From Callaeas wilsoni (lineage: Eukaryota > Chordata > Aves > Passeriformes > Callaeidae): DNA of 64,000 nt. The stretch is taken from positions 56,392 through 120,391 of the forward strand of contig VWPU01013461.1 in the NCBI GenBank assembly GCA_013398955.1. The letters run 5' to 3'. Positions 13,527-25,500 of this stretch are shown here, in pieces. The notes below the pieces were generated by a model. It was given only the letters and a program-made list of their open reading frames with translations. It did no database searches and was not told where the DNA came from. How positions within the stretch are numbered: the first letter of the stretch is position 1; each line of letters begins with the position of its first letter. Position numbers and translations under genes: made by a program.

Positions 13527-15970
13527 GGAAGAGATGCTGGTAGAAAATTAATCCTGTTGTTTACTATCAATCTGAGATCGCTAAATTGTAGTAGTTCTTA
13601 AAGTAGCTCTGGGTTATAAACTACCATAAACTAAAACCCTCCTGTGTAGGAGTGACCCAGAAAGTCTGATTATCTTTCAGATCTCCACAGGGCTTGTTCC
13701 TAGTTGATTTTGGTGGTTTTGGACAGACGAATCTAAAATAAAAGATATCAGACTCTGAAATTCATTAGGCTAGTTTTCCTAGGTTTAAACGTTTCTTCTT
13801 TAATGTATAGCTTGAAAAACGCTTCTGTTGCAATTTCACACAGAATCAGTGTGCTCAGGACTAGGATGATGTTTACTGAAGAGTGGGATTTTTTGGTGCT
13901 TATGTTAAGAGAGTTTTTCAGAAGAATTTCACTTAAAAATGTGTATTTCTTCCGTATCTTACTTTAGAGAGAAGGGGTTCTTAAGATAGAACCTCAGGTA
14001 AAATAGGAGTTACCTTCATGAAATCAGTGTTATTAGTTTATCTTGAATGAAAATTTATTGAGAAATTTTCCTCTTATTTACATTTCTTTGATCATTTTAA
14101 ACATGAGGATGTAAAACTTAGAGGGGTTAATAATAATTTGTAGGTGGTGATATCTATCAGAAGTTGTCCCATAGTAGGCAACCATTGTGGTCTTTTCATT
14201 CCAAAACTGACTTTTCAGCATATTAATTCCTTATTCTTTAAAACTTATGCATCATTTGTTTTGCTACATGCAACATAATGATTTTGAAATTTTAATCAAG
14301 AAAAAACTACCATCAGATTGACAAGGTTTTTTAAATAAGATATGTCTCCCACTTCACCTTAGATGATTTCAAAGTAATGCTCTTGAAAAATGAAATTATT
14401 AAAACAATAAAATGAAAAATAAATACCTGAAGAGAGGGGCTTATTCATGGGTCTTTATTTCATTCACGTGGCCTTTTTTTTTTTTGCTTGAAGAAACACA
14501 TTTCATTTATTATTTACTTAAATACTGCAGAAAAATATACTGCTTGAAATTCAGGAGTGGATCAGTTAGAAGGGCTCTGACAGAAGACTGAGACTGTGTG
14601 ATATTTGATGTTGCCATGGGAAACTGCTTTGCAAGAACATTTGCAGAGCAGATGGACCAAGATAAATAAAACAGATACAGGTATTGAATAGAGATTGTTT
14701 AATGTCCTGTGGAAAAAAAAGGAAATCAGGGACTTAAATCTATATAACATAGTTCTTTGATTCACCCCTTTTTTAATGGATATGCTGTTTGATATGAGTA
14801 GTTCCATAGTGAAAGTTTCCTATAAATTTTGTTTCCAAGAAATCAAAGAAAATGCCAGGTTTATCTGCCTCAGCTTCTGTATTATGCAAAATCCGTAGTG
14901 TCCTTACTTTATGCCGTAATCTGCTGCCTTTTTGGGCTAGTCTCTGAAGTTACATTAAAGTAAACAAACACTATGAAATGAAAAATCTTTTTATTTCAGA
15001 CGTTTTAATTTTGTTAGCTTCACATGCTCTTGACTACAGGCAGCTCTTCTATAACATTACAAACCAGCTTCTTTCCTTGATTTAAAAAATAAAAAAAGAT
15101 AAGACTCATACCCTGTTCAAGAGCTAGAATGTCTTTGTAATCATGTGTTTGATTACACAGAAGTTTGTTTCCATAGCAACATGAACACAAAAGATGCCCA
15201 TGTGACTACCTACATACAACATGCCTTTGTGTGAGTACCTATGTACAGAAATACACCGTATTTCTGTTTAACGTGTATTTTTTGTTCTGCCTGGAAATGA
15301 ATAAAATAGGCAGGTGCTGTTTACTTTTTCTGCAAGGATATAGCTCATTAGAAAATTTAAAATATAATTTGTAGTCATATCTTTTTGACAACTCAAATTC
15401 AAACTTGTAAAAAGAAAAAGCTTCTGGAAAAATAAAAGCTTTATCTGCTCTCTTGAAGATGTATGATTTCAAATGCTAAAGGATTTTTTTTTCCTCTAAG
15501 TAATATGTTGACTATAAAATATTTCTTTGGTTTTTCTACAGTCTAATTATGCTTCTGTTCTTCATAACTTATAAAACTTACTCCATGAGTTGATGTCTTC
15601 ACATGAGTGGAACAATTCTTTGGGTGATGCTGTCATTAACTCATGAATGCTCACATAAGTGTTGGTGTTTTCATTTAGTATAAAATGCCATTATACTCCA
15701 TTCCACTGAACACCATGCAGTTGATTCACATTTTTAGAGTGCATGTTATCCAACCTTTTTTGAGTGGTCAGAGTAATGTTTGTTTGCTTTTTAAATATCT
15801 TTCCATTATGAGAGAAAATACATTTGATGTATTTGTTATTAATACATTTTAAATATCAGATGTGAATATCTGCCTGAAGTTCTATGTTTATTTACATTCT
15901 GCTTTCTCATGGGAAACTAGGAGTGTTAGAAGCAGGAATTACTGGGGAAAATTTTTGTGTTTTACAATGA
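13527..15970. other. Unique AT-rich sequence, no gene seen
   Basis: No repeat or gene recognised. A T-run lies near 14468. Several polypyrimidine-AG sites (near 14999 and 15541) have no paired donors. Confidence 0.5.
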
Positions 15971-16112
15971 CAAAATCACTGAATTGTTAAAGTTGAAAGA
16001 CATCATCTCTGGAGATCATCTGGTCCAACCCTCCTGCCAAGGCAGGGTCAGCTAGAGCAGGTTACACAGGGACATGTCCAGGTGGGTTTTGAATATCTCC
16101 AGAGAGGGAGAC
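15971..16112 (-). mobile_element. CR1 LINE 3'-end fragment, about 140 bp
   Basis: This is the reverse complement of the last part of a CR1 3' region: AATCACTGAATTGTTAAAGTT, then GGAGATCATCTGGTCCAACC, GGCAGGGTCA, and the TTTTGAATATCTCCAGAGA block. It is severely 5'-truncated. It lies about 300 bp from the larger CR1 at 16410 in the same orientation, but the 3' ends are duplicated, so these are two separate insertions. Confidence 0.9.
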
Positions 16113-17114
16113 AAGTAATTGGATCAGAGTATCTGAATTTCTTCTGTTGCTTTTAATCTATGGTTTTAAAATTTTGCCATTAATATCCAGGAGTCCAGAA
16201 GACATGTTGATATTCATTAGGGTCAGTGTTACTGTATGTTTCTAGCTTTCAGCTATAACCTTTTTATGCCTTTTACCCTAGCTAAAGCACTGTAAAGTTG
16301 ACTGTACATTTTTTTCCCATGCATTCTGAAGAAGAGATTTCATGGATGATTAATTTAACCTCTTTTCAAGTTATTTTAAGCAGAGATCAGTTGAATAAAA
16401 CACTTTCCAGAATCATAGAATTGCTGCAGTTGGAAGGGACCTCTGGAGACTGGCTAGAGCAGGGGTCAGAGGGTCACCTAGCACACATTGCCCAGGACTA
16501 TGGCTGTTGGGATTTTGAATATCTGCAAAGATGGAGATGCATCTTGGGCAACCTGTGCCATTGGTTGACCATCCTCATAGAAAAAAAATAAAATCATTAT
16601 GTTTAAATGGGATATCTTGTATTTAATTTTTGCCTGTTGCCTCTTGTCCTTTCACTTGATACCACTGAGAAAAGTTCTGCCTTCCTTATTCTGCCACTGA
16701 CCAGGTATTTATAAGCATAGGAGAGATCCCACTGAGCCTTCTGTTCTCAAGGCCCCCATCTCTCACAGCCTCTTCTCATACGAAAAGTGCTCCAGTCTTT
16801 TACTTACCTCCATAAACTTCAGCTGGCCTTGCTGCAGTAAGTCTTTGTCTCTCTTGGGCCCAGTTCTGGGCTACCCAGTACAGCATTCAGGATGGCTCAC
16901 CAGTGCTGAGCAGAGAGGAAGGATGATCTCCCTCAATATGCTGATGATGCTCTTCCTCATGCAGCGTGGCTTGCTGTGGGCCTTCTCTGCCGTGAGGGCA
17001 CCTTGCTGGCTCATGGCCAGCTTGTGGACCAAGAACCCTCAGGTCCTTTTCTTCCAACATGCATGGGATTATTCCTGCCAAGTGCAGCACTTCACTTTTT
17101 CCCTGTATTGAACT

Positions 17115-18230
17115 TCATGAGGTTACTGTTGGCCCATTTCTCAGCCTGTCGAGGTCTTTCGGAATGGCAGGACAACCCTCTGATGTATCAACTACTCTTA
17201 GTTTTGTAGGATCTATGCATTCTGTCTCAGCTTGCAAGTTATCGATGAGCTGCTGAACAATATCGGCTCTTGCATTGACACCTGACGCGTGCCTTTGGTG
17301 ACTGGCCTCTGGTGAACTTGGTGCTGCTGATCCACAACCCTTTTTGGCCAGCAGTTCAGTCAGTTTTCTGTTTGCCTTTCTCTCCATTCATCTGTTTTGT
17401 GTTCCATCAGTTTGTCAGGGAGAAGACAATGCAAGGCTGTGACAGAAACATTATTAAAGTCAAGACAAGCAATGTTCAGTGTTCTGTCCTTGTCCACTGG
17501 GTCAGCCTGCTTATTGTAAAAGGCTGTCGGGTTGGTCAGACACAATTTCCCCTCCATATATTCATGCTTACCATGTCCAAACACCTTCTTATCCCTCCTG
17601 CATTTGGTGATGGTTTTCAGGTTATTTTCTCCATTCTTTTCCCAGGATTTGAGGTGAGGCTGGGACTGAATTTCTTGAAAGTAGAGGTGATATTTATTCT
17701 CTTCCAGTCCTCAGAGTTTCCTCCCTTCACTGTGATTACTGTGATCCTTTTTGATCTTTCAGTGATTGAGGGTTCTCACAATGACATCAGTCAGCCCTCA
17801 ATATGTGTAGTGCATCTCATTATGGCTCATGGATCTGTGTGTCCAGTTTGTTTAAATGCTTCCTAACCTGACCCTCCTCCACTGAGAGGAAATCTACCTT
17901 GCTCCACGCTTTCCCATGGTTTTCAGGAACTTGGGATAGCTGAGGGATGGTTTTATCAGTAAAGAGTGAGATGAAGAGGGCATTCAGTGTACTGGCCTTC
18001 TTCATATTTTGTGTGACAGGTCTCCATCAGCAGGGAGACCATCTTCCATAGCTTTCCTTATGTTGCACAACACCAGTAGAAACATTTACTGTTCCCTTCA
18101 TGTTTGTGATCTGCCTACCCATGTTTGTGATCCCAGTGAAGTTGTAATTGTCCACATACAGACCTCTTAATTCATCTTGTTTGCTCTGCTGTGTGCATTA
18201 GCAAACAGACTTTTTGAGGAGGTACAAAAG
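17115..18230 (-). pseudogene. CR1 ORF2 endonuclease/reverse-transcriptase remnant
   Basis: ORF2 of CR1 encodes an AP-type endonuclease followed by a reverse transcriptase. Here only the first residues of the endonuclease survive (NAHS..ANK, then QDELRGLY in another frame, about 18215-18160). The sequence then jumps to the linker before the RT (18005-17820), RT fingers (17584-17360) and RT thumb (17260-17115). The conserved LDFSKAFDT box is altered to LDFNNVS near 17470, and the palm FADD block is not recognisable. Several frame changes separate the pieces. Confidence 0.8.
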
Positions 18231-18459
18231 CTTGCCGTTTCCCCAGAAAAGATAGAATACCTTTACCCGTAATTCTTTCTAGTAGGTATTTCCCTATGTA
18301 CGTGTACACAGTTGGGGTGGGACCCCTACAGCTCTGGTTTTTGCTTAAAAATTTCCCCCTGTTGACATTGCCCCATACTCTTTGCTTGCCAGCCTGGTCC
18401 TTTACGTCCTCTCTTGATTGCTGGTCATGCTCTCCTACTCCTCTTATTCGTAGTTTGAT

Positions 18460-18965
18460 TTCTCATTACTGGATTAGCCAGCCTGTTGGCAAAACGTTTT
18501 CCTGCGCTTTTGTGGACAGCATCTCTGCTAAACCATCCTCTGTCCTTGTAGAGCATCCCGTGATCATTTAAGATCTAAAACCCCATAGCTCACACCAACT
18601 GCACAACAAATTCTTGACTTGTGGGATCTGTCACTTCCTTTTCCACCCTTCTGCCTTGCTGGAAGGATTGAGGAGAAAACTGCCTGAGCTCTCCAAGCAC
18701 TTGACCCCCCCCAGATAATCTAACAGCAGCCTCATCAGTGTTTGATGCTTTCTTCGTTGCTTCTGGCATCATCCTCGGTGCGTGTATGGAAGAGCAGCAG
18801 AGGGTCATAGTCTGCAGCAGCCTTTTGCAATGTCCTGATCTGAGCCTCCAGCAGGGTGCAAACCTCCCTGGGCAGCAGCTGTTGGATTCAGTCCCCTCCA
18901 GCAGGGAGCTTCCAGCTGCAGATACCCACCACAGGTGTCTTTGCAGCTCCAGTCTTTTGCTGGCT
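18460..18965 (-). pseudogene. CR1 ORF1 esterase-domain remnant
   Basis: The minus strand preserves two recognisable blocks of the CR1 ORF1 protein. One is a coiled-coil-like leader (REVCTLLEAQIRTLQKAAADYD, 18890-18800), followed by LLLFH where the esterase GTND block normally sits, here altered. The other is the esterase C-terminus with the DAVH motif, where intact copies have DGVH. In intact CR1 this domain is thought to act on lipids during retrotransposition. A C8 run at 18706-18713 lies between the blocks and probably shifts the frame. Both catalytic blocks are degraded, so no function is expected. Confidence 0.65.
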
Positions 18966-19507
18966 TGATTCCCTTGCAGGACAGAGCTTGTATTTACAAG
19001 ACAACTATTTTAGTTAAGTGTTTTATGTGTTTTTCTCCTTGTTTTGTGAGAAAATATGTGTAAAAACATTTCTGGAGAACTAATTACATGTTTTGGCTTT
19101 TTATTATTTTATGAAGCTTTGTTTATTTTTGAATGTTATCCTGCCAATGCTGTATGGGTTAGCTGGAGATGCAAAGGCTTTTTGTACCAGTGTGGTTGAT
19201 AGAGGGAAAATCATGTGTGGTTTCCTGGTGCTTGAGAAGGTAAAGGAGTAATCTCAAATCAGTCTGAAAGTCTACAGAAAGATTCGGGTATCAGTATCTG
19301 GTACAGGATTTGATAAAAATTATTTAAGATTACCTTTAATTTCCAGAATTTTTACTTTAGGTTATACCATTTGGAAGACACCAGCACAAAAAGTTTTCCC
19401 AAACCTGAAGCAACAGGTTGCTTCATAACCTGTTTTATGGCAATGAAATAGATGTTATTTTAACATTATTACTGGTTTCACATGTGTCTTGTTTCCTTGT
19501 GTTCTAG
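18966..19507. other. Unique sequence between CR1 and exon-like cluster
   Basis: No repeat or open frame of note. The 3' part supplies the pyrimidine tract and branch region for the acceptor at 19507 if that exon is real. Confidence 0.4.
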
Positions 19508-19586
19508 GAAATGAACCCAGGAAGTCATGTGAAAGGTCATGTGAAGCTCTGTCACAGCAGAAATTTTCTAAAAGATTGCTTTACCT
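19508..19586 (+). CDS. Candidate internal exon 1 of a plus-strand cluster (unidentified)
   Basis: The segment is bounded by a good acceptor (CTTGTTTCCTTGTGTTCTAG) and a near-consensus donor (ACCT/GTAAGT). Two of the three frames are open. The frame beginning on the third base reads NEPRKSCERSCEALSQQ then KFSKRLLY and leaves two bases at each side. A 12-bp unit (GTCATGTGAAAG / GTCATGTGAAGC) is duplicated in tandem inside it. The same frame stays open through the next three exon-like segments (19746, 19910, 21297). I do not recognise the protein. The segment could be a real exon, a non-coding RNA exon or a chance match. Confidence 0.35.
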
Positions 19587-19745
19587 GTAAGTTCTTTCCT
19601 GTTGTTAAATATTAAATTATATCATACTGTGGGGAAAAAAAAAAGACTTTATTTTGACATTTTGACTTGCAACTTAATTGTGAAAAAAACCTTTCCAAGT
19701 GCATTATGTGGTAACATGTGCTATTATTCACTTTCTATATTTTAG

Positions 19746-19774
19746 TAAAGCCCAGAAAAACATTTTTCCTCTAA
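19746..19774 (+). CDS. Candidate 29-nt microexon (cluster exon 2)
   Basis: The acceptor is CACTTTCTATATTTTAG and the donor CTAA/GTAAGT. In the phase inherited from 19508-19586 it reads KAQKNIFPL, preceded by a split Leu codon, with one base left over. The preceding intron would be only 159 nt. The very short exon lowers confidence. Confidence 0.25.
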
Positions 19775-19909
19775 GTAAGTAACTAAAACTAACACTTTCC
19801 CTAAAACCTATTAAGGTTTTGAATCCAGCGAGCAAGATTTTCATGCTCTTTCATTACAGAGTATACATCCACTGTGATGCGTGCTAAACTGCAATTACTT
19901 ATTTTTCAG

Positions 19910-19930
19910 AAATTCTTTTAGAAGTGAAAG
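19910..19930 (+). CDS. Candidate 21-nt microexon (cluster exon 3)
   Basis: The acceptor is ATTACTTATTTTTCAG and the donor AAAG/GTAAAA. In the inherited phase a split Lys codon is followed by ILLEVK, with one base (G) left over. The preceding intron would be 135 nt. It could also be skipped or be a chance pair of sites. Confidence 0.22.
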
Positions 19931-21296
19931 GTAAAAACTATTCAAACTTGTATGAGAGTGTGAAACTACCATTAAAAGCTCTTTGCAAAGATTTCGTGTG
20001 CGGGTGTCCCCTGTGACTGAGACATCTTTGGGATTCAGAGTTATTAAATTATGTGATAGTGCCATTTACAATTGTGTCACTTGTGGCAAGGAATTTTCTT
20101 CTCAAACTCATTTAATTTTGTATATATCTCACAATAAACTCGACTTAGGAATTTAAACTATGACTTTCATATTGAGTCTAATTGTCTACATCAAAATACT
20201 TAAATTGAGAGATACGAACTTGCTCTCCTAGCAAAATTGCAAGAAAAATATTAAAAGATCCATTTTACACAAGGAACCATTCATGTGGGTAGTGGCAGAG
20301 CTTAGAACAGAATACAGAAGTTCTTAGTCTTCGTTAAGAGATATAATTTGAAAATGTGTAAATATGCCAGAAAAGTATACCCCAAAGGAGATTGGGAATT
20401 TGCAAGCTACAATTTCAGCAGTATGTTAATTTTTCCCGTATGTATGTAATTCTCATAATCCGACTAAGCATCACCTAGATAGCAAGTTCTTGAAAATTAT
20501 AAGGAGGAAGGCACTATTGAAAAATATTTCAAAACTGATAGTAGGTATTTAATCCTTTAAAAGTAATAATTTCAGAATTTTTTCGTTATCTAGCACTCTA
20601 TTTTGAAGTAGCAGCAATGCCTATACATGGACAGCATAGGTAATATAGTTTTACATAAAATCTTCAACCAAATAAAACTTGCAAACACTAGCCCTCCACA
20701 ATTCAAGCTCCTTGTGAAGTTTCAGTAAATCTCCTGATATTTATTTGATTTTCTTCAAAATGTGCTTGTCTCAGTATTTCTTTGCTTGTAACTTTGAGAC
20801 AACCATAAAGTAAGTACCAATTCAAGCAAACCTTTTAGAAATTAGAATCTTAATTCTGCACTTTGAGTTGTGAAGTAGAAACTGAATGTTATTGCCTTTA
20901 TGATACAAATATTCACACAGTGCTGGTGCAACTTCAGCAATTGTCCTGTGTTGTCATAAATGTATTAAAATTACTCCAGTATTGGAGCATTTCTTTTGGT
21001 TTTGTCAAAGAATCCAGATGGGCTATTTCATGATAATCCAAGGAGACTTTTACAATTAGTCAAGGAAGAGAGAAGAAAAAGTGCTGCTCTGATAATGCTG
21101 TCTTAATAACAGAATTAGTCAGATTTTCAGTATTATTTCATAGGTTTAATTACTTAGCACTAGTCAGGTGGATTTCCAGTATCATAACAGTAGCCTTAAA
21201 AGAGCACAAATGATAAGAGGTAAGACTGAGTTAGAACTCGCTAATTTATTTCAATTTTGTCTTCTCTTTCAATTAATTGCTCTGTTATTATTGCAG

Positions 21297-21575
21297 ACAA
21301 TGGAGAATACAGTATTGTCATAGAATCACCCCAAGACAGTCTCACTGAGAAGTCATAGTATTTTATTTGTGTGCACATGTATATGTATGCGTGTGGGTGG
21401 GTGTGTATCCATTAGAGATATTTATATTCAGTGAAGATAAGACAACAGTTGGGACAAAAGTACAGAAGTGACTTGGAAAAATCATAGGTGAGAACATGGA
21501 GAAAAGTCCCTGACAGGATGCAAATGTTGAGTGTTGTATTGCACACTGAGCAATAAAGTACATTTACAGCCTCCC
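21297..21575 (+). CDS. Candidate terminal exon with stop codon and AATAAA
   Basis: After the acceptor TCTGTTATTATTGCAG, the two bases AC join the leftover G of the 19910 segment to give Asp. The frame then reads NGEYSIVIESPQDSLTEKS to a TAG at 21356-21358. A canonical AATAAA polyadenylation signal lies at 21552-21557, about 195 bp after the stop, which would suit a short 3' UTR ending near 21575. A GT-rich stretch (21368-21408) lies in the UTR. If the 29- and 21-nt pieces are skipped, the 19508 exon still joins in an open frame, ending at a TGA (21346) or at the TAG. The gene is not recognised. Confidence 0.28.
21552..21557 (+). terminator. Possible polyadenylation signal AATAAA
   Basis: A canonical hexamer about 195 bp after the stop of the candidate terminal exon. 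The hexamer is common in AT-rich DNA, so it supports the exon only weakly. Confidence 0.3.
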
Positions 21576-22202
21576 AGACAACAAATGCATTATTTGGAAT
21601 CCTGCAAATACACTGATTTTAATAGCGTGACTGCATTTGAGGACAAAATAGCAGATAAATCTTTTTTTCCTAATCTAAAATGTTTGAAACATTGTCTATT
21701 ACGATATAGTTATAGACAATTCTGAAGTCTGGTTAAAGAGCTGGCAGTATCCAAAAATATTTCTTACTGTAGACTGCAATTGATTTTATAATTCACATAT
21801 TCAACCGTTATATTGGTGTAAACAGAAAAAACGACATAGGGATGAAAAAGGATGTTGGTATTATAATTTCATGAGCACATGTTGCTACAAGACAGATAAA
21901 TCTAACATTTTTAACCATTACATAGTTCCAACTTGTTTGTCTTTTTGCTAGAAATAATTCCACACTGTTAATTGTTACATTGATTAAGAGCATTTCTGTT
22001 ATACATTTAATATACCTGCTAGTATTCTGAATTAATTAATCAGTATTGTAAAACTGGCTGTCATGATACACAGACAAGCAACAACATAACTCACTGAGAT
22101 TTGTTGATTGTGGTGGCAATTAATTGTTATTTGTAACTGTTATATTTTTCTTCCCAAAGGAGTTTCCAGGTATTATTTCTACTAAAATTAGCTGGTTAAC
22201 AA
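21576..22202. other. Unique AT-rich sequence, no gene seen
   Basis: No repeat or exon recognised between the candidate terminal exon and the next CR1. Confidence 0.5.
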
Positions 22203-22545
22203 ATCATAGCATCATAGAACAGTTTGGGTTGGAAGGCACCGTAAAGATCATCTTGCTCCTGCCATGTCCAGGGACACCTTCCACTAGACCAGGTTCCTCA
22301 GAGCCCCATCCAGCCTGGGCTTGAACATTTCCAGGGATGGGGCATCCACAGCTTCTCTGGGCAACCTGTTCCAGTGCCTTCCTACCCTCTGAGTAAAGAA
22401 TTCCTTCCTAATATCTAATCTGAATCTCCTCTCATTTAGTGTAAAACTCCTCCCCTTTGTCTTATCATTATCCTCTTGTGTGAAAAGTTACTCTCCCTCT
22501 CTTTTATAAGCTCTCTGTAAGTACTGAAAGGCCACAAGTAAGAAA
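22203..22545 (-). mobile_element. CR1 LINE 3' fragment
   Basis: Begins with ATCATAGCATCATAGAACAG and GGTTGGAAGGCACC, and continues through the CTTCCACTAGACCAGG, TTCCAGGGATGGGGCATCCA and CAACCTGTTCCAGTGCCT blocks. All are reverse complements of the CR1 3' region found widely in birds. It is less diverged than the copies at 6 and 16 kb and belongs to a different CR1 subgroup (GGTTTGGGTTGGAAGG type). It is 5'-truncated within the ORF2 tail; the upper boundary is approximate. Confidence 0.93.
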
Positions 22546-25500
22546 GCAGGACTTTTTTCCTAGCTTTTTTTCCTCCCCACAATCAGATTGTTCTATGTTC
22601 AGCCAGTCAGTACCAAAATAATATTTCAGTCCTGTGCTTATAAAAGATCAAAATTTTACCCATCATAATATGTTCTGTGTAAAATAAGGAGTAGCACAAA
22701 GTCTCCTGCTATATGCTTATAGAAGAACCAGAAGTTCTTGGTATGATAGCTATTCACCTTGACAGAAATTTAAGTTAGAAATGTTCTGTTTACACATTAA
22801 ATTATTCCCCTTTAGGAAAGGCATGTTTGCTGATGCACAGCAACAAGTACTCCTCATTTTCTTTGAATAATTCCCTTTCTGGATCTTCGAGAGCTTAGCT
22901 TTTTCTCCTGTTCTTCTCATGCCCTCTGGAAAAAAAAAAAAGGATTTGAAGTACCTTCTCTTGATTTGCAAGTACAGGGTTGGGTCAATTATTTGGAGAT
23001 CCTGATGAGAGTCCAGTGCAAGTGTTGGCAAAAGGGAAGACTGAGTTAAAAGACTAAAAACACACTACTAAAGTCAGTAGTAAGAATTGAAGTATTATCT
23101 ATGGAAACTGGTGAACACTAACACAGACTTTTTTGTTGTAGAAAATTCCAAGACCCTAAGAGCACGTTAATTTTCAACGAGTGTCATGCACAGCTCTAAT
23201 TAAGGTTTCACTGGTCTCTGGGGATTGACTCTTATGCTGCTCTCCCCATGCCTGCCTCCTGTCTTTCTGAACTGAACTTAGACTTGAGCTTTAATGTCAC
23301 GTGTTACCTGGCACATGTGTTCATGTCGGCTTCTGTCAATATATTCAGGGGAATACAAGTTTTAACTGTAGCATTTCTGCATACTGTAAGCATCTTCCTG
23401 AGCATGAGTTTGTACAAACCTAAATTGCAGAGTAAGGAGAACAGAATTATTGCAAAGGTCTTTCATGTTTTGCTTCACTACTTATTATGTAGATTTTTTA
23501 AAATAAGGGTTATACTGAGGGATATAAGTAGATATGTCTGAACTGATGACACTGAGAAATACAACAGCTGTCCCTGTTGTTGCTTGTTAATTTGCTGTGC
23601 TGAGGTGTAATTTCATGCTTTGTTAAAATCAGACATATTAACTATGATTTGCTGAAGGTGAAATAAGGGGACAAACTACGTGACATTTCTGGGCTTTAAA
23701 AATATATGTGGTTCCTAATATTCACTGAAAGCAGTGGTCAGGGAAAAGTGTCCTCTAAATTAAATATATTGACACAGTAAAGAGCATCTATGAAACTAAA
23801 CTGAAATATTTTTTTCTTTACAGTCAGTATGCAGTTAATATTTTCTTTAGGCATAAGCTTCCTAAATCTCAGGTAGTGTCGCAATGCATATGTAGATACC
23901 AAAATGGTGCTAGTCAACAGGTGCACAGCATTCATAGTCCACCAGGCATGGCTTCATTAGCTCTGAACATAAGGAAAGCTGGAGAATTGTGTGAGGTGCC
24001 TTGAAAATTAAGAGTTTGATAGCACCTCATGACCTAAGCAGTGCTAAAGTTGAAAAAGTGCAGATGGAAAAAAAAAAGACACATAAACAAAAGAAAAAAA
24101 AATATTGCAAAGAATTCTCAGGAACTGAAGGTAAGATAGTCTATTTTGATGAACGAAAAAAAATTGAGGTCCATCCAGTAGGAGAGAAGAAAGAGAATGA
24201 TACAAGCAGTGACTACCTCTGAACAATAGTTATTTTTGATTGGTCTAATGTTTTTCAAATTCAATAGAAGACAACTTCTTAGTTTTGTGAAAATATACAT
24301 TAATTCTATATATTTTTATTTTTAATATGTCTCTGGTTAATTTTGTGTAGGTTTAGAGAATGTATGGGTAAAATGCTAAATGCTTTGATTCCCTCATTTA
24401 GCACAGTGTGATTACAGTATATGCTTCCAAATAATACGAGATTTGGCTTCATGGCCTCTCAAGACTGAATTTGCATCTGTTCCTCTTGACTATCTTGACT
24501 ATGCTACAGAATTAGCTTGAGAGGGAAGGATTGAGCACTGGTATGTAGCCTGTCATTTTTACTTCACCTGCTTGTTACACTCAGTGGATATTACTCCATG
24601 GTTGGTCCACTGACAAGAAAGGTTTCTTGGGATTAAGAACCAGAGAAAATTTTTTTTGCTGAGTCTGTTTGCAAATAATTATTTGTCCTGCAAATAAGAT
24701 TAATGCACTTTAGAGCAAGAGTCATAATGATACTAGAAAAAGTACAAAGAAAGTTCTTTATGGTCTAATTCATACCATTTAACAGGTACAGCAGTTTTGG
24801 GTGAAATATGGTATTATGTTTTATGTCTACATCTCATACTACCTTGCTTCGAGCAGAAGACATTGTTTCAGCTTCCCAGCAGACAAAAGGCTCAATTCCA
24901 GTACCAATAGTTTACAGTGTGGAAGGATTGTATTGTCATAGAGGTGCAAGGGGGGGCCTCAGGACCTCCAGATTGCCCACACAAGCACACATCTCTGGGG
25001 AGCTTCTTTGGACCCACTGAAAGCAGAGCACTCCTGAGAAACCTCATGCTGGCAGAGAAGCAACTTCCATTTTTTTCCTTCATGTTGCTTAGAAGTTGAT
25101 GTGTCACTGGGCATTGTGTCTCCCTTCTCTGAAGGCAGATTTTAGGTGATTTTCTCAGGAAATGTCATTCTGCAGGATTACTCTTACTGTAGAGTAGTGA
25201 TAGAGTCTGAAGGACTGTCATGATTGTGGCCTTCTCGTGCCTTCCGTAGAGCTGAAGAGGATAATTATTGATTAATGTAATGAACCAAAGGCAGCACTGT
25301 TTTTGTGGGCGGATTCATGCGAGAATGGTCTAAAGATGCACTGTTTCCTGGAAAAAGATGTGTAAGCTCTTGCCTCTAAGCCTCAATGGGAGAGGCAATT
25401 CATACTTCTATAATTACTTTGATTACAGTTTCTTGTTGTAGTCTATTTCAGGTAAACCTACACTGCATGAATCATAAGAAATTGCTAGCTAGAAAACAGT

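Larger units (their letters stand above)
16410..18965 (-). mobile_element. CR1 LINE, long but internally deleted copy (ORF1 esterase to 3' end)
   Basis: The 3' end on the minus strand is at 16410 (reverse complement GAATCATAGAATTGCTGCAG, then GGAAGGGACCTCTGGAGAC). Moving to higher coordinates, the ORF2 tail comes first, with LHLAGIIP and EKDLRVLG at 17090-16990. RT thumb VVDTSEGCPAIPKDLDRL lies near 17200, and GKLCLTNPTAFYNK near 17550-17500. The linker LNALFISLFTDKT and HLNKLDTQ lies at 18000-17830. LFANAHSRANK at about 18215-18180 corresponds to the start of the ORF2 endonuclease. The ORF1 esterase C-terminal part DHGMLYKDRGWFSRDAVHK is at 18563-18500, and the ORF1 block LPREVCTLLEAQIRTLQKA is near 18880-18820. 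CR1 is about 4.5 kb when complete, so most of the endonuclease and parts of the RT are missing. The many stops and shifts make it inactive. The plus-strand frame at 17312-17866 is antisense to it. Confidence 0.9.

Noticed and set aside
17312..17866. Longest plus-strand open frame (184 codons)
   Set aside because: It is antisense to CR1 ORF2; the minus strand gives the recognisable CR1 protein blocks.
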